A DNA stretch of 64,000 nt from Pseudomonas botevensis (GTDB lineage: Bacteria; Pseudomonadota; Gammaproteobacteria; Pseudomonadales; Pseudomonadaceae): assembly GCF_019145475.1 (NCBI RefSeq), contig NZ_JAHTKI010000002.1, forward strand, positions 348,237 to 412,236, written 5' to 3'. The notes under the pieces were generated by a model. It was not told the origin of the DNA. It searched no databases and saw only the letters and a program-made list of their open reading frames with translations. The position numbers were made by a program, and so were the translations under genes. Positions 25,548 to 35,020 of this stretch are shown in pieces (the first letter of the stretch is position 1; each line of letters starts with the position of its first letter).

Positions 25548-27845
25548 TCAGAACGCAGTACTTAGGGTCAACGACAGATTGCGCGGATCGCCATAAATGG
25601 CGCCGGCATAGAAGCCGTATCGGGTGTAGTAGGTTTTGTCGAAAAGGTTGTTGGCATTCAGGGTGAGCGAGGTGTCATCGGTAATGTCGTATTTGGCCAT
25701 CGCGTTCCAGATCGCATAGCCAGACCAGTTGACGTCGGTCGGGCCACGGCTGACGCCGTTGGTTGGAGCGCCTGCCGGCGTGGAAGTGACGCGGATGTTG
25801 GTCTGTGCGGTCACGCCGGTGCCCAGCGTCAGGCGGTCAAGCGCACCGGACAGACGATAGGTGGTCGAAGCGCGGAACAGGTGCGACGGATCATTGCGGC
25901 CATCGGCGTCAAGTCGACGCATGTGCAGGTAGGTGTAGCCGCCGTAGACATTCCAGTCCGGGGTGAGGGCGCCGGACACTTCGATATCGATGCCATCGGT
26001 TTCCACGCCTGTTCCGGCCTTGTACGCCGTGGCGCCGGAAGGGGTCAGATTATCGCCGTCGGTGACCGCTTTGTTTTCCTGCTTGGTCAGGAAATACGCC
26101 ACCTGCGCATTGACCTCGCCGTCGAACCATTCGCCCTTGATGCCTGTTTCATAGCTCTGGCCACGGATGGGTTCGATCTTGCTGCCGCTGGCGCTTTCTT
26201 CGCTCTGCGGGCTGAAAATGTCGGTGTAGCTGGCGTAGAGCGAGTAGGTGTCGTTGAGGTCATACACCGCCCCCAGATACGGCGTGACGATGCCGTTTTC
26301 CTGCTGATTGCTGCGTGCGCCTGAGGTTGCGAGCGTGGTGTTGCTGTAGTCGCTGACCCGGGCCCCGAGGATGACCGAGAGGGGATCGGTAATGCTCAAG
26401 CGGGTGGCGGCGTACATGCCTTGCAGGCGGGTGGTGGTCTTGGTGTGCAGGCCGGTTTGTTGCGCGACGATCGAATAGTCGTCGTTGACGCCATTTCGCC
26501 AGTCGCTGAGCGCAAAGCCGTTGTTGGCCCTGAACTGACAGCCCAGAGAACTGGCGCTGATACGGCTTGAGCTGACCATGTTGCAGCGATACTGAGGCAC
26601 CCACGCCACCGTGCGGCTGTCGTTGTAGCCGAACATGGCCTGGTGAGTGCGGCCGAACAGGCTGAAAGGTCCGGTCAAATCCACCTGTGCCGACTGTTGG
26701 GTGGTGTCCGTTGAGCTGTGCAAACCGTTGAGCACCGCGCCGCTACCGTCCTGATTCCAGTACCCACGATAAGTACCTGCGCCGGCCGAGTTCACTTTGG
26801 CCAGGCCACGGTGGTTCAACGCATCTGTAGTACTCTGCGCGACTTTAAGGTTCAGGTTCCAGTCGTTGTCGAAGCGATGCTCCAGCGAACCAAACGTGGT
26901 GCGGGTGGTGAACTCGCCGAAGCTCCAGCTCGGCACGACATTGGTGCTGCGTGGCAGGTCGGTTTTGGCGCCGTTGCCGTACCAGATCGGAATGTTGGCG
27001 CCCCAGCCGCCACCCACGGTTTTAGAGTACTCATACTGATAGCCCGCGCCGATGGTCGTGGCATCCGTCAGGTCGAATTCGAAATTGGCCAGGGCTGCCC
27101 GCGAGCGATCCGATTGCTGATCGCGGAAGGAGTTGGCGTCCTGCTGCGTCATGACGAAACGCGAACGCAGCCGGCCGTCTTCCGACAGTGGCAAATTCAG
27201 ATCCGCGCCAAGACGGCGTTTGTCCCAACTGCCATAGGTGACGTAAGCCTTGCCGCCGAACTCGGTGCCGGGACGCTTGCGAATAAGGTTGATCGTCGCC
27301 GAAGGATCGCCCGTTCCACCCAGGAGGCCGTTGGCTCCCCGCACGATATCGATACGCTCGTACATGTCCATATTCAGCGCGTTGCCACTGCCACTGAAGT
27401 CAGATCCGCCCTGAACCTGCAGCCCATCGACTTTCCAGTTGGTGACCGGATAACCGCGAGCACGAAACTCTGTACGTCCGCCCACTTCCGACTTGCTCAC
27501 GCTGATGCCCGGCGTGGCTTCCAGGGCCTGTTCGATGTTGGTGATCTGGCGGTCGGCCATTTGTTGCTGGGTGATGGTCGTGACCGACTGCGGGGTTTCT
27601 CGTGGCGAGAGTTTCATCCCCGTGGAACTGGTGGTGCTCTTGACCGTGTAGCCGAGCTGCTCGTTGCTCTCATTGGCCTGGGGCAGGCTGGCCTGGACAT
27701 TCACCGCATCCAGCTCGACGGCGTCGGCGACGGCATTTGGACTGATAAAGCCTGCAACCGCGCTTAATCCCATGGCGATAAAAAGTGCGGATTTCGGGTG
27801 GCTGCATGCCTGTGTTTTCAGCAAAAGCGGTGAATAGTCCTTCAT
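25548..27845 (-). CDS. TonB-dependent siderophore receptor
   Basis: A 765-residue outer-membrane receptor. The signal peptide spans 1-40 (ending NAVA). A TonB box-like ELDAVNV comes next, then the plug domain (SPRETPQSVTTITQQQM, TPGISVSKSEVGGRTEFRARGY, DIVRGANGLLGGTGDPSATINLIRKRP), then a 22-strand barrel ending SLTLSTAF. No N-terminal STN signalling domain is present, so it cannot act through an ECF sigma/anti-sigma pair; the adjacent divergent OmpR/EnvZ-type pair is the likely regulator, as for PfeRS-PfeA. The ATG at 27845 is chosen because it gives a standard signal peptide; longer in-frame starts overlap the response regulator's leader. Ligand unknown. Confidence 0.93.
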   Translation of the reverse strand: MKDYSPLLLKTQACSHPKSALFIAMGLSAVAGFISPNAVADAVELDAVNVQASLPQANESNEQLGYTVKSTTSSTGMKLSPRETPQSVTTITQQQMADRQITNIEQALEATPGISVSKSEVGGRTEFRARGYPVTNWKVDGLQVQGGSDFSGSGNALNMDMYERIDIVRGANGLLGGTGDPSATINLIRKRPGTEFGGKAYVTYGSWDKRRLGADLNLPLSEDGRLRSRFVMTQQDANSFRDQQSDRSRAALANFEFDLTDATTIGAGYQYEYSKTVGGGWGANIPIWYGNGAKTDLPRSTNVVPSWSFGEFTTRTTFGSLEHRFDNDWNLNLKVAQSTTDALNHRGLAKVNSAGAGTYRGYWNQDGSGAVLNGLHSSTDTTQQSAQVDLTGPFSLFGRTHQAMFGYNDSRTVAWVPQYRCNMVSSSRISASSLGCQFRANNGFALSDWRNGVNDDYSIVAQQTGLHTKTTTRLQGMYAATRLSITDPLSVILGARVSDYSNTTLATSGARSNQQENGIVTPYLGAVYDLNDTYSLYASYTDIFSPQSEESASGSKIEPIRGQSYETGIKGEWFDGEVNAQVAYFLTKQENKAVTDGDNLTPSGATAYKAGTGVETDGIDIEVSGALTPDWNVYGGYTYLHMRRLDADGRNDPSHLFRASTTYRLSGALDRLTLGTGVTAQTNIRVTSTPAGAPTNGVSRGPTDVNWSGYAIWNAMAKYDITDDTSLTLNANNLFDKTYYTRYGFYAGAIYGDPRNLSLTLSTAF

Positions 27846-27951
27846 GTTGCCCCATGTTGTCATTGGTAACAGTTCGTATTTGCAGATGATTTTTGCTAGC
27901 ATTTTATGCATCGCGGCTCTGCGCTCTACCACTGGCTTGTATGGGGATGTA

Positions 27952-28716
27952 ATGGATTGTAATGAGGGCATCTGCCCCCCGGTCTTGAAGGCCCATCCGC
28001 TGGTCAAGACCCTGCTGGTCGTGGATGACGACGATGAAATACGCGAGCTGCTGTGCGACTACCTCAGTGAAAACGGCGACTGTGTACTCGCCGCCGCCGA
28101 TGGTCCGCAGATGTGGCAGCAACTGGAACAGCAACCCGTGGATCTGGTGATACTGGACGTCATGCTGCCTGGCGAGGACGGTTTGAGCCTGTGTCGACAA
28201 CTGCAAGCCCGACCAGGTCTGAGCGTGATCATGTTGTCCGCCAAAGGCTCTGCACTGGATCGCATCATCGGCCTGGAAGTCGGCGCTGACGATTACGTCG
28301 CCAAGCCGTTCGAGCCGCGTGAATTGTCGGCCCGGATCAAAGCGGTACTGCGCCGCCCGGTTCGTAGCGCGCCCGAGGAGAGGCCACGTCCGGAGCCACA
28401 GCATCAGTTCGCCGGGTATCGGCTCGATCATGCCAAACGTGTTCTCAGCGTCCCGCAAGGATCATCTTTCACGTTGCCGCGTTCTGATTTCAGAGTGTTG
28501 CGGGATCTGCTGGATGCGCGCGAGCAGGTGTTGTCCCGAGATCAGCTGACGCGCAGTGCAATGGGCCGTGATTACTCGCCGGATGATCGCAGCGTCGACA
28601 TGTGCATCAGTCGCCTTCGCCAGTATTTCAAGAGCGCCGAGGATGGCCTGGTGCAGATCCTTACGGTGCGCAATGAAGGGTATCTGTTGAGCATTTCCAG
28701 CATGGCCGCCGATTGA
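27952..28716 (+). CDS. OmpR-family response regulator
   Basis: A 254-residue regulator. The receiver has the acidic cluster LVVDDDDEIREL, phospho-acceptor Asp69 in LVILDVMLPGEDG, and DDYVAKPFEPRELSARI. The C-terminal winged helix reads FTLPRSDFRVLRDLLDAREQVLSRDQL and DRSVDMCISRLRQYF. The ATG at 27952 gives a usual N-terminus; the frame is open further upstream. It is divergent from the TonB receptor and followed directly by its kinase. By analogy with PfeR and PirR it probably switches on the receptor when the ligand is sensed. Confidence 0.92.
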   Translation: MDCNEGICPPVLKAHPLVKTLLVVDDDDEIRELLCDYLSENGDCVLAAADGPQMWQQLEQQPVDLVILDVMLPGEDGLSLCRQLQARPGLSVIMLSAKGSALDRIIGLEVGADDYVAKPFEPRELSARIKAVLRRPVRSAPEERPRPEPQHQFAGYRLDHAKRVLSVPQGSSFTLPRSDFRVLRDLLDAREQVLSRDQLTRSAMGRDYSPDDRSVDMCISRLRQYFKSAEDGLVQILTVRNEGYLLSISSMAAD

Positions 28717-28717
28717 G

Positions 28718-30136
28718 ATGATTCGTGACCGCCTGCTCAACGGCTTGAGACGTCTGTGGCCCAAGACACTCTTTGCCCAACTGACATTGATCATGGTGAC
28801 TGGCACGCTGGCCGTTCAACTGCTGTCGAGCAGCATCTGGTTCGATGTGCGCTTCGCCCAGGTACTCGAGGCCCCTTTACGTCTGATGGCCAGCCGTTCC
28901 GCCGATCTGATTCGCCAGGGCGGTTGTCATCCCGACGAAGTGATAAAGGCACCTGCGAACTATCAGGTCCAATGTCTGGACTCTGAACCTGCGATACATG
29001 CCGATTTGCAACGAGGTGCCCGGCGTACCGAAATGCTGCTCAACCAGGCGCTGACGTATGAGCTTGGTCACGAGCAATCGGTCAAGGCATTGATGATTCA
29101 ACTGACCGATCTGCAAGGCAAGCCAGTGGTCTGGCGCAGTCTATTCGGGTTGCAGACGGCGCTGACCCATGTCTGCTTTGCCGTGCGGCTGCCCGATGGT
29201 CACTGGCTGGAAGTCGACGGTCAGGAGTTGCAGGGCTGGAGTGGCGAGTCGGCCTGGGCGCTGATCACCGATTACATTCTCAGGGTCTACGTGCTGCGGA
29301 TAATGGCGGTGTTGGCCATTTGTTGGATAGCTGTCCGCTTGTGCCTGAGCCCGCTCAAAAGGATGAGTGATGCCGCCAGGGCACTGGGTAAAAACCTCGA
29401 TCAACCACCCCTCATTATTGAGGGATCATCGGAAGTCCGTCAGGCCGCGCGCACGTTCAATTCCATGCAACAGCGAATCGTGGCGATGGTCAATGACCAG
29501 AGCTTTTTCCTCGCGGCCGTTTCCCATGACCTGCGCACGCCCCTGACTCGTATGCGCTTGCGCATCGAGCGGCTGAAAGAAGTCGATCACCGCGAGCGCC
29601 TGAAGCAGAACGTGCAACAGATGGATCGGATGATCGCCCAAGTGCTCGATTATCTGCACAGCGCCAAACAGCATTCTTTCCAGTTTGTGGACGTCGACAA
29701 GCTGTTGCATCGACTGTGCACGGATTTGGCAACCAAAGAAGAGAACCTGCCGGTGACCGGGCGGGGAGGGATGATCCACGCAAACGAAGTGTTGCTGCAG
29801 CGCTGCCTGCAGAATCTGTTGGAGAACGCTTTACGTTATGCCTGCCAGATCGAGATACATGTCGAGAGGACACAAGAGGCGGTGCTGATCAGCATCACCG
29901 ACCGTGGTCCCGGCATTACGCCAAGCCTGCTCGACTCCATCACCGATCCGTTCGTGCGTGGAGAGAGCTCGCGCAATGGCCAGTCTGGCGGATATGGCCT
30001 GGGACTGAGCATTGCCAAGCGTATTGCGGCGAGCCAGGAGGGCGCGCTTGAACTGTCGAATCGGCAGGGGGGCGGGCTCAGAGTGAGCGTAGGTCTACCT
30101 TACAGACGTGAAAGCTGCCGGACGGATTGCTGTTGA
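28718..30136 (+). CDS. EnvZ-type sensor histidine kinase
   Basis: A 472-residue membrane kinase. TM1 is at about 17-39, a periplasmic domain of about 150 residues follows, TM2 is at 187-208, then HAMP, then HisKA with His270 in AAVSHDLRTPLTRMRL, and HATPase_c with NLLENALRYA, DRGPGI and GGYGLGLSIAKRI. It starts 1 bp after the response-regulator stop. The periplasmic part is large enough to sense a siderophore or metal. It faces the end of an AraC gene 7 bp away without a recognisable terminator. Confidence 0.92.
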   Translation: MIRDRLLNGLRRLWPKTLFAQLTLIMVTGTLAVQLLSSSIWFDVRFAQVLEAPLRLMASRSADLIRQGGCHPDEVIKAPANYQVQCLDSEPAIHADLQRGARRTEMLLNQALTYELGHEQSVKALMIQLTDLQGKPVVWRSLFGLQTALTHVCFAVRLPDGHWLEVDGQELQGWSGESAWALITDYILRVYVLRIMAVLAICWIAVRLCLSPLKRMSDAARALGKNLDQPPLIIEGSSEVRQAARTFNSMQQRIVAMVNDQSFFLAAVSHDLRTPLTRMRLRIERLKEVDHRERLKQNVQQMDRMIAQVLDYLHSAKQHSFQFVDVDKLLHRLCTDLATKEENLPVTGRGGMIHANEVLLQRCLQNLLENALRYACQIEIHVERTQEAVLISITDRGPGITPSLLDSITDPFVRGESSRNGQSGGYGLGLSIAKRIAASQEGALELSNRQGGGLRVSVGLPYRRESCRTDCC

Positions 30137-30143
30137 TCCACGT

Positions 30144-31160
30144 TTAACCTGATGCCTTCGTGCCCGAAGCCGCTTTCAGGCGATAAGCGGCTGGGGAGCA
30201 GCCAAACCAGCGGTTGCAGGCGCGGTAAAAACTGCTGACCTCCTGAAACCCCAGACCTTTGGCGATCACCGCAGAACTCTGGTCGGTCGTACCGATCAAG
30301 TGGCGGGCGAGCTGCAAGCGGGATTCGTCCAAAAGCTCCCTGACCCCCGTTTGCTCCTCATCCAGCCGGTTACGTAGCATTCGTGGACTCAAATTCATGG
30401 CACTGGCGATACTTTCGAGTGAAACCACGACACCTGTGGCCAGACCCGAGACAATATGATTCTTCACCACGGAAGACATTTTTACGGGGAAGTTCTGGAT
30501 TTCCAGGTTGACCAGGTTGTCGTGATGAATTTTCAGTTCGGGAAATCCGGTTGGCAACTTCTGATTCCAGTCGTGAACAGAGATCGTTATTTTGTTGATC
30601 AGATTGGAAAATGTCAGATTTTCCCCGAAAAGGACTTTAAGTTTGCTTGTGTCGACAGGGGCTTCATAACTAAATGTTGTTGCGACAGGTACGACCTTGT
30701 TAAATGGCAGTAACCAATGAACAATTCCAATCAGCGTGGCAAAATAACAGTCTATATAAGATCTGGAAAGATTCAGTAGCTCCAGCCTAAGAAATACGAC
30801 GCTAAACGAGTCAGGCTCTTCAAGAACCAATAGTGGAGCTCCGTCCGACAATATTGCGGAGAGTCGCGAAAGAAGCAATAACGCGTCACCTAGAGTAGCG
30901 CTGGACATTAAAGGGTAGAGTTGGGATTGAAGTTGTCCTGGGTGAAACTCTTCATAACAGGCCAGCCCGATGTCTGTGTTTCCCGAGTCGGACTGTAGGC
31001 AGAGCATAAACTTCGATACGTCTTTTATTTTTGTCCGCTGCCCGCTATCCGCCAAAGCGTTCAAATAGTTGTATAGATTTTCTGTTTCATCAGATGTCGC
31101 TTGCGCATGCTCTTTTAATCTGAGCATGACTTTTGTACAGGACGGTGCAATGGTTGACAT
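30144..31160 (-). CDS. AraC-family regulator with Arabinose_bd-type N-terminus
   Basis: A 338-residue regulator. The N-terminal domain (about 20-210) shows YPLMSSATLGDALLLLSRL and the LLFxENLTFS pattern of the AraC_N ('arabinose-binding') type used in OruR-like proteins. The C-terminal HTH has VSLESIASAMNLSPRMLRNRLDEEQTG and VIAKGLGFQEVSSFYRACNRWFGCSPAAYR. It is a paralog of the gene 18 bp upstream. Codon use is AT-richer than in neighbours, which points to transfer or slow amelioration. Target genes are unknown. Confidence 0.88.
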   Translation of the reverse strand: MSTIAPSCTKVMLRLKEHAQATSDETENLYNYLNALADSGQRTKIKDVSKFMLCLQSDSGNTDIGLACYEEFHPGQLQSQLYPLMSSATLGDALLLLSRLSAILSDGAPLLVLEEPDSFSVVFLRLELLNLSRSYIDCYFATLIGIVHWLLPFNKVVPVATTFSYEAPVDTSKLKVLFGENLTFSNLINKITISVHDWNQKLPTGFPELKIHHDNLVNLEIQNFPVKMSSVVKNHIVSGLATGVVVSLESIASAMNLSPRMLRNRLDEEQTGVRELLDESRLQLARHLIGTTDQSSAVIAKGLGFQEVSSFYRACNRWFGCSPAAYRLKAASGTKASG

Positions 31161-31178
31161 AAGTAGGGATTCAGACCT

Positions 31179-32192
31179 TTAGCTTTTCTGGTTTTGTGCT
31201 CTTAGCTGACCAGGGGACAGAGAAAACCAACGCTGACAGGCTTTACTCAGGCTGCTTGACTGGCTGAAGCCGAGAATGGAGGAAATCTCCTTCAGGCTCA
31301 ACGCGGAGCTGGCGATCAAATTGCTGGCAAGTTCTTTTCTCAATGCCTCCTGGAGTGCAGAAAACGTTACACCTTCCTCTTCAAGGTATTTTTGCAGTGT
31401 GCGTTTACTCATGTTCAGGGTTGTGGCCATTTCCTGAAGCGAGATCAATCGTCCCTCGGTCATGCCGGAAGAAAATACTGAACGAACTTTTTCCATCAAT
31501 GAGCCATTTATTTTTTCTTCGAGTTGCGCATCGGCATATCGACGGTGAACGTCTTCAAATCCCGGGTTTCTGCTGTAAATCGATTTCTTTTTGATCTCGC
31601 TATCGAATACCAGGCGGATATGTGGCGCATCGAAATTGATGTTTTTACCGAATAGCCGCTGCAGATTTATCGTTTCAGCCGGCTTTGGATAGGGCAGATC
31701 TACAAAAACCGGCTGTAGTTTCAACGGAAACGCAAGCCAATGAATGAGCCCGAGAATAACGGCTGCTGCGGCGTCGATAATGTGCCGAGTGACTTCGGTG
31801 CTGGGTAATCCTTTATTGAAAGCCGAAATGATGAAGTGCTCGTTTTCGTCATCCAGTGTAATGAATGATGAGTCAGCCACTAATGGGTGATATTTGGCCA
31901 GGCGTTCAAGCGCGATGTCGAGGGTTGGACTGGACATCAACGAATAGCCGGCTATTCCAAAGAAGTCCGGTCTGGCATGTTTGTAGGCTGACAGACCGAT
32001 ATCCGCATCGCCTGAATACTGAGAGGCGTCATTAAAGAAACGACAGGCTATCGAAAGTTTTAACTTGTCATCGTCATTTTCTTCGATTAACTGCTCAGCG
32101 TAATGATTGACCAGCGATTTTATTTTAAAGTTGCTCGATGATATGGCCTGAATGATATTTCTGAAAGAACTTGCGGAAATCGTACACATCAC
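31179..32192 (-). CDS. AraC-family regulator, tandem paralog
   Basis: A 337-residue protein built like its downstream neighbour: AraC_N-type N-terminus with GYSLMSSPTLDIALERLAKYHPLV, then an HTH with ISLQEMATTLNMSKRTLQKYLEEEG and LKEISSILGFSQSSSLSKACQRWFSLSPGQLR. The two are clearly homologous but well diverged, so the duplication is old. It too is AT-rich. It is divergent from the EAL protein gene, 315 bp away. What either regulates is not visible here. Confidence 0.88.
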   Translation of the reverse strand: MMCTISASSFRNIIQAISSSNFKIKSLVNHYAEQLIEENDDDKLKLSIACRFFNDASQYSGDADIGLSAYKHARPDFFGIAGYSLMSSPTLDIALERLAKYHPLVADSSFITLDDENEHFIISAFNKGLPSTEVTRHIIDAAAAVILGLIHWLAFPLKLQPVFVDLPYPKPAETINLQRLFGKNINFDAPHIRLVFDSEIKKKSIYSRNPGFEDVHRRYADAQLEEKINGSLMEKVRSVFSSGMTEGRLISLQEMATTLNMSKRTLQKYLEEEGVTFSALQEALRKELASNLIASSALSLKEISSILGFSQSSSLSKACQRWFSLSPGQLRAQNQKS

Positions 32193-32507
32193 TTTGCCTG
32201 AAGTTTTTATGGGTTAATCATCGATGGCACACAATTTACGAGAGGGCAATTTGCGCGGCAGGACATAATAAAAGAAACTCAAGACACTAGGCAAGGCAGC
32301 GCAGCAATGTGATCATCGCCTTCGTAATAGCGCATGGCCATTTGTCTTGATTTGTTAATCAAAGATTGATTATCAAGGAAACAGCGCAAGCGTCTCCGTC
32401 GACATGCAGAGCGCGACAAATCAATAAGGGAGACCGCAGCAAGGATTTGCGTCTTTTTTGGACTGGTGTTCCATAAAATACCCAAGTAGTTGGTGGCGGA
32501 GGAGCTT
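32193..32507. other. Intergenic region between araC paralog and EAL gene
   Basis: This AT-rich region of 315 bp separates two divergent genes and should hold both promoters. I see no convincing gene, operator or RNA structure in it. Confidence 0.5.
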
Positions 32508-33320
32508 ATGGAGCTATTTTCTTATACAGAGACGAGTTCTGATCTCAAGTTTTGCAGCGTTTCGTCCGAAGATGCACGCGAGTTTGTCAATTGGTTCTAT
32601 CAGGAGCTCGCGCAAGGCCATTTTTTTCTCGCTTTCCAGCCGATTATTGCTGTCGGCTCAGACAGGTTTTTTTATTACGAGGGCCTGCTTAGGCACTGCA
32701 ACGGCCCGATGAAATTCAGCCCGTTTGCAATTCTGGAAGGGCAAAAATCTATAAGGGATCTTGATCATTGTGTGGTGTCGAGCGTGATTGCCATGTTGCG
32801 CGAGCATCCCGCAATCAGGCTGGGTTGCAACATCTCGGCGCAAAGTGCAGTCGTTGATGAACAATGGAAAAGTATCATTTCTCAATTGAAGGCTGAGCCG
32901 CAGCTCGCTGAACGCCTCGTCATTGAAATCACCGAAAGTGCATCTCCCGATCAAAGCGCCGCAGCTGATTTTGTCATTCACATGCGAAGTGTTGGCTGCC
33001 TGTTGGCCGTTGACGATTTTGGCTCAGGTTTCAGCACACTTGAATTCATCCGTGTCGCGTCTCCCGACATTATAAAAATCGATAAGGGCTACCTGCTGCG
33101 CGCGAGCAATTGCGCAACGGCTGCCAAGGCATTTGAGCATCTGGTCGGTCTCTGCAAAACCTTCGTTCCCTATGTGATTGCGGAGGGCGTCGAGTTCGAG
33201 GCGGATACCGAACGCTTGGCGAACTGCGCTGTGGAGTGGATGCAGGGGTTCTTTACAGGTCGGCCTGAGCGCTGCCTGCCGGGTATCACTGGGCAGTGTG
33301 TCGTTGGTAACTACCTGTAA
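32508..33320 (+). CDS. EAL-domain cyclic-di-GMP phosphodiesterase
   Basis: A 270-residue stand-alone EAL protein with no sensory domain or membrane segment. Catalytic signatures are present: Glu58 in the YYEGLLR variant of EAL, Asn108, Glu143 in ITES, Asp169-Asp170 in AVDDFGSGF, Lys190 in IIKIDKG, Glu226-Glu229 in IAEGVE and Gln246 in MQGFFTG. It therefore looks able to hydrolyse c-di-GMP to pGpG. The ATG at 32508 has GGAGGAG just upstream. It directly precedes the chemosensory operon in the same direction (62 bp), so it may be linked to that pathway. Confidence 0.9.
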   Translation: MELFSYTETSSDLKFCSVSSEDAREFVNWFYQELAQGHFFLAFQPIIAVGSDRFFYYEGLLRHCNGPMKFSPFAILEGQKSIRDLDHCVVSSVIAMLREHPAIRLGCNISAQSAVVDEQWKSIISQLKAEPQLAERLVIEITESASPDQSAAADFVIHMRSVGCLLAVDDFGSGFSTLEFIRVASPDIIKIDKGYLLRASNCATAAKAFEHLVGLCKTFVPYVIAEGVEFEADTERLANCAVEWMQGFFTGRPERCLPGITGQCVVGNYL

Positions 33321-33382
33321 TGGAGTGATCACCACTGATATCCAGTTCAAATCTTCTCAAATCGAGTTCAGGAAGTAGATTC

Positions 33383-34588
33383 ATGCCCCAAAATCATCGC
33401 TTGCATGATATGACCTCCGAGCCTTTACCGAGCCTGTCTCTTCCTGCGTTGACTACCGGTGCATTCGCGGTCGGGACGGTGTTTCTGCAGAGCATTTATC
33501 CCGTTCACTGGGGCATCTCTTGCGCGGCAATCCTGTTGGCGACGCTCATGTCGGCGTATTGGCTCAATCCGCTCCGGCGCCGGCAACCATCCAACCGCTT
33601 TGTGCTGCAAGGGGCAATGTCCTCGGCGCAGCCTGATGCTGCGGACGATGATTTGCAGGCGTTATGTCTGAAGGCAATGCCCATCTGGTCGAGCCAGATC
33701 GAGATCTCCCGCAACCAGACCGAAGTGGCAGTCGTTGAGCTGACCGACCGATTCGTCGGCATTGCTTCGCGCCTGCAACAAACCGTACAGGCATCACAGC
33801 AAGCCGCCGGTGATCTGGTCGGGCAGGGCGGTGGCGGCGTGAACGAGACCCTGGCCAGCGGCAAGCAGGACTTGCGCAGAGTGATCGAGTCACTGCGCAT
33901 CACCCAGCGAAACCGTGACGAAATGCTGGCGCAAGTGCAGAAGCTCAACGACTACACCGGTGAGTTGAGCAACATGACCAAAGAGGTCAAGGCCATCGCT
34001 TCGCAAACCAACCTGCTGGCCCTCAACGCAGCGATTGAAGCGGCCAGAGCGGGCGAGGCAGGGCGCGGTTTTGCCGTCGTGGCCGACGCGGTGCGCAAGC
34101 TCTCGCAGGAGTCCAGCGCAACGGGTGAGCTGATGTCGAGCAAGGTGGACATCATCAACGCCGCGATCGCTCAGGCAGTGGGCGTTGCGGACAGCAACAG
34201 CGAGCGTAGCGCCGACATGATTGCGCAGTCCGAGGAGACGATCCGCAACGTGCTCGCCCGTTTCGGCGATGTCACGGCGCGCCTGAGCCACTCCGCCGAG
34301 TTGCTGCAGCGTGAAGGCAGCGGCATACGCGAGGAGCTCGACGACGTGTTGGTGGCGTTGCAGTTCCAGGATCGTACCAGCCAGATCCTGTGCCACGTGC
34401 GTAACAACCTGGATCAGTTGCTGGAGCACCTGCACACCCGCGCAAACGCTCCAAGCCAGGCGGGCACTCTCGACACCTTGAGCTGGCTGGCCGAGATGGA
34501 GCGCACCTACGCCACTGACGAGCAGCGCCAGTCCCATAAGGGCGGCTTACAGCAGTCGGGCACTGAACATGAAATTACTTTTTTTTAA
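33383..34588 (+). CDS. Methyl-accepting chemotaxis protein without periplasmic domain
   Basis: A 401-residue receptor. Two adjacent membrane segments lie near residues 22-60 with almost nothing between them, so no periplasmic ligand domain exists. The cytoplasmic signalling tip is [22 protein letters not shown], followed by [14 protein letters not shown]. The helical bundle is short. AGGAAG precedes the ATG. As the first gene of the chemosensory operon it probably feeds the local CheA. With no sensor domain it may respond to membrane state or a partner protein. Confidence 0.88.
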   Translation: MPQNHRLHDMTSEPLPSLSLPALTTGAFAVGTVFLQSIYPVHWGISCAAILLATLMSAYWLNPLRRRQPSNRFVLQGAMSSAQPDAADDDLQALCLKAMPIWSSQIEISRNQTEVAVVELTDRFVGIASRLQQTVQASQQAAGDLVGQGGGGVNETLASGKQDLRRVIESLRITQRNRDEMLAQVQKLNDYTGELSNMTKEVKAIASQTNLLALNAAIEAARAGEAGRGFAVVADAVRKLSQESSATGELMSSKVDIINAAIAQAVGVADSNSERSADMIAQSEETIRNVLARFGDVTARLSHSAELLQREGSGIREELDDVLVALQFQDRTSQILCHVRNNLDQLLEHLHTRANAPSQAGTLDTLSWLAEMERTYATDEQRQSHKGGLQQSGTEHEITFF

Positions 34589-34600
34589 GGAACCGCTCTC

Positions 34601-34969
34601 GTGGCAAAGACCATTCTCGTTGTGGATGACTCCAGCAGTGTCCGTCAGGTTGTCGGCATTGCGCTCAAAGCGGCTGGCTACGACATCATCGAAGCCAGCG
34701 ATGGCCGGGACGCCCTGAGCAAGCTGACAGGGCAGAAAGTCCATCTGATGATCAGTGACGTCAACATGCCCAACATGGACGGCATCACCTTCGTCAAAGA
34801 AGTGAAGAAGCTGCCCGCCTACAAGTTCACTCCGATCATCATGCTCACGACCGAGTCCCAGGACTCGAAGAAACTTGAAGGCCAGGCGGCGGGCGCCAAA
34901 GCCTGGATCGTCAAACCGTTTCAGCCGGCGCAAATGATGGCGGCGGTCTCCAAGTTGATCATGCCGTAA
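34601..34969 (+). CDS. cheY: CheY-like single-domain response regulator
   Basis: A 122-residue receiver domain. Phospho-acceptor Asp53 (LMISDVNMPNMDG), acidic pair Asp9-Asp10 in ILVVDDSSS, Thr83 and Lys105 in WIVKPFQPAQM are all in place. The start is GTG, with AAGGA ten bases upstream. It belongs to the chemosensory operon and should take phosphate from CheA. Whether it acts on a flagellar motor or another target cannot be read from the sequence. Confidence 0.93.
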   Translation: MAKTILVVDDSSSVRQVVGIALKAAGYDIIEASDGRDALSKLTGQKVHLMISDVNMPNMDGITFVKEVKKLPAYKFTPIIMLTTESQDSKKLEGQAAGAKAWIVKPFQPAQMMAAVSKLIMP

Positions 34970-34970
34970 G

Positions 34971-35020
34971 GCCCTCAGGGAATCCGCACCATGGCAATCG
35001 TCAATCAGTGCCCTGAGGGC
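34971..35020 (+). promoter_or_regulatory. Inverted repeat enclosing the STAS gene start
   Basis: GCCCTCAGGG at 34971-34980 and CCCTGAGGGC at 35011-35020 form a perfect 10-bp stem with a 30-base loop. The likely Shine-Dalgarno (CAGGGA) is in the left arm and the ATG at 34991 is in the loop. The RNA structure could hold translation of the STAS protein below that of its neighbours. Confidence 0.45.
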
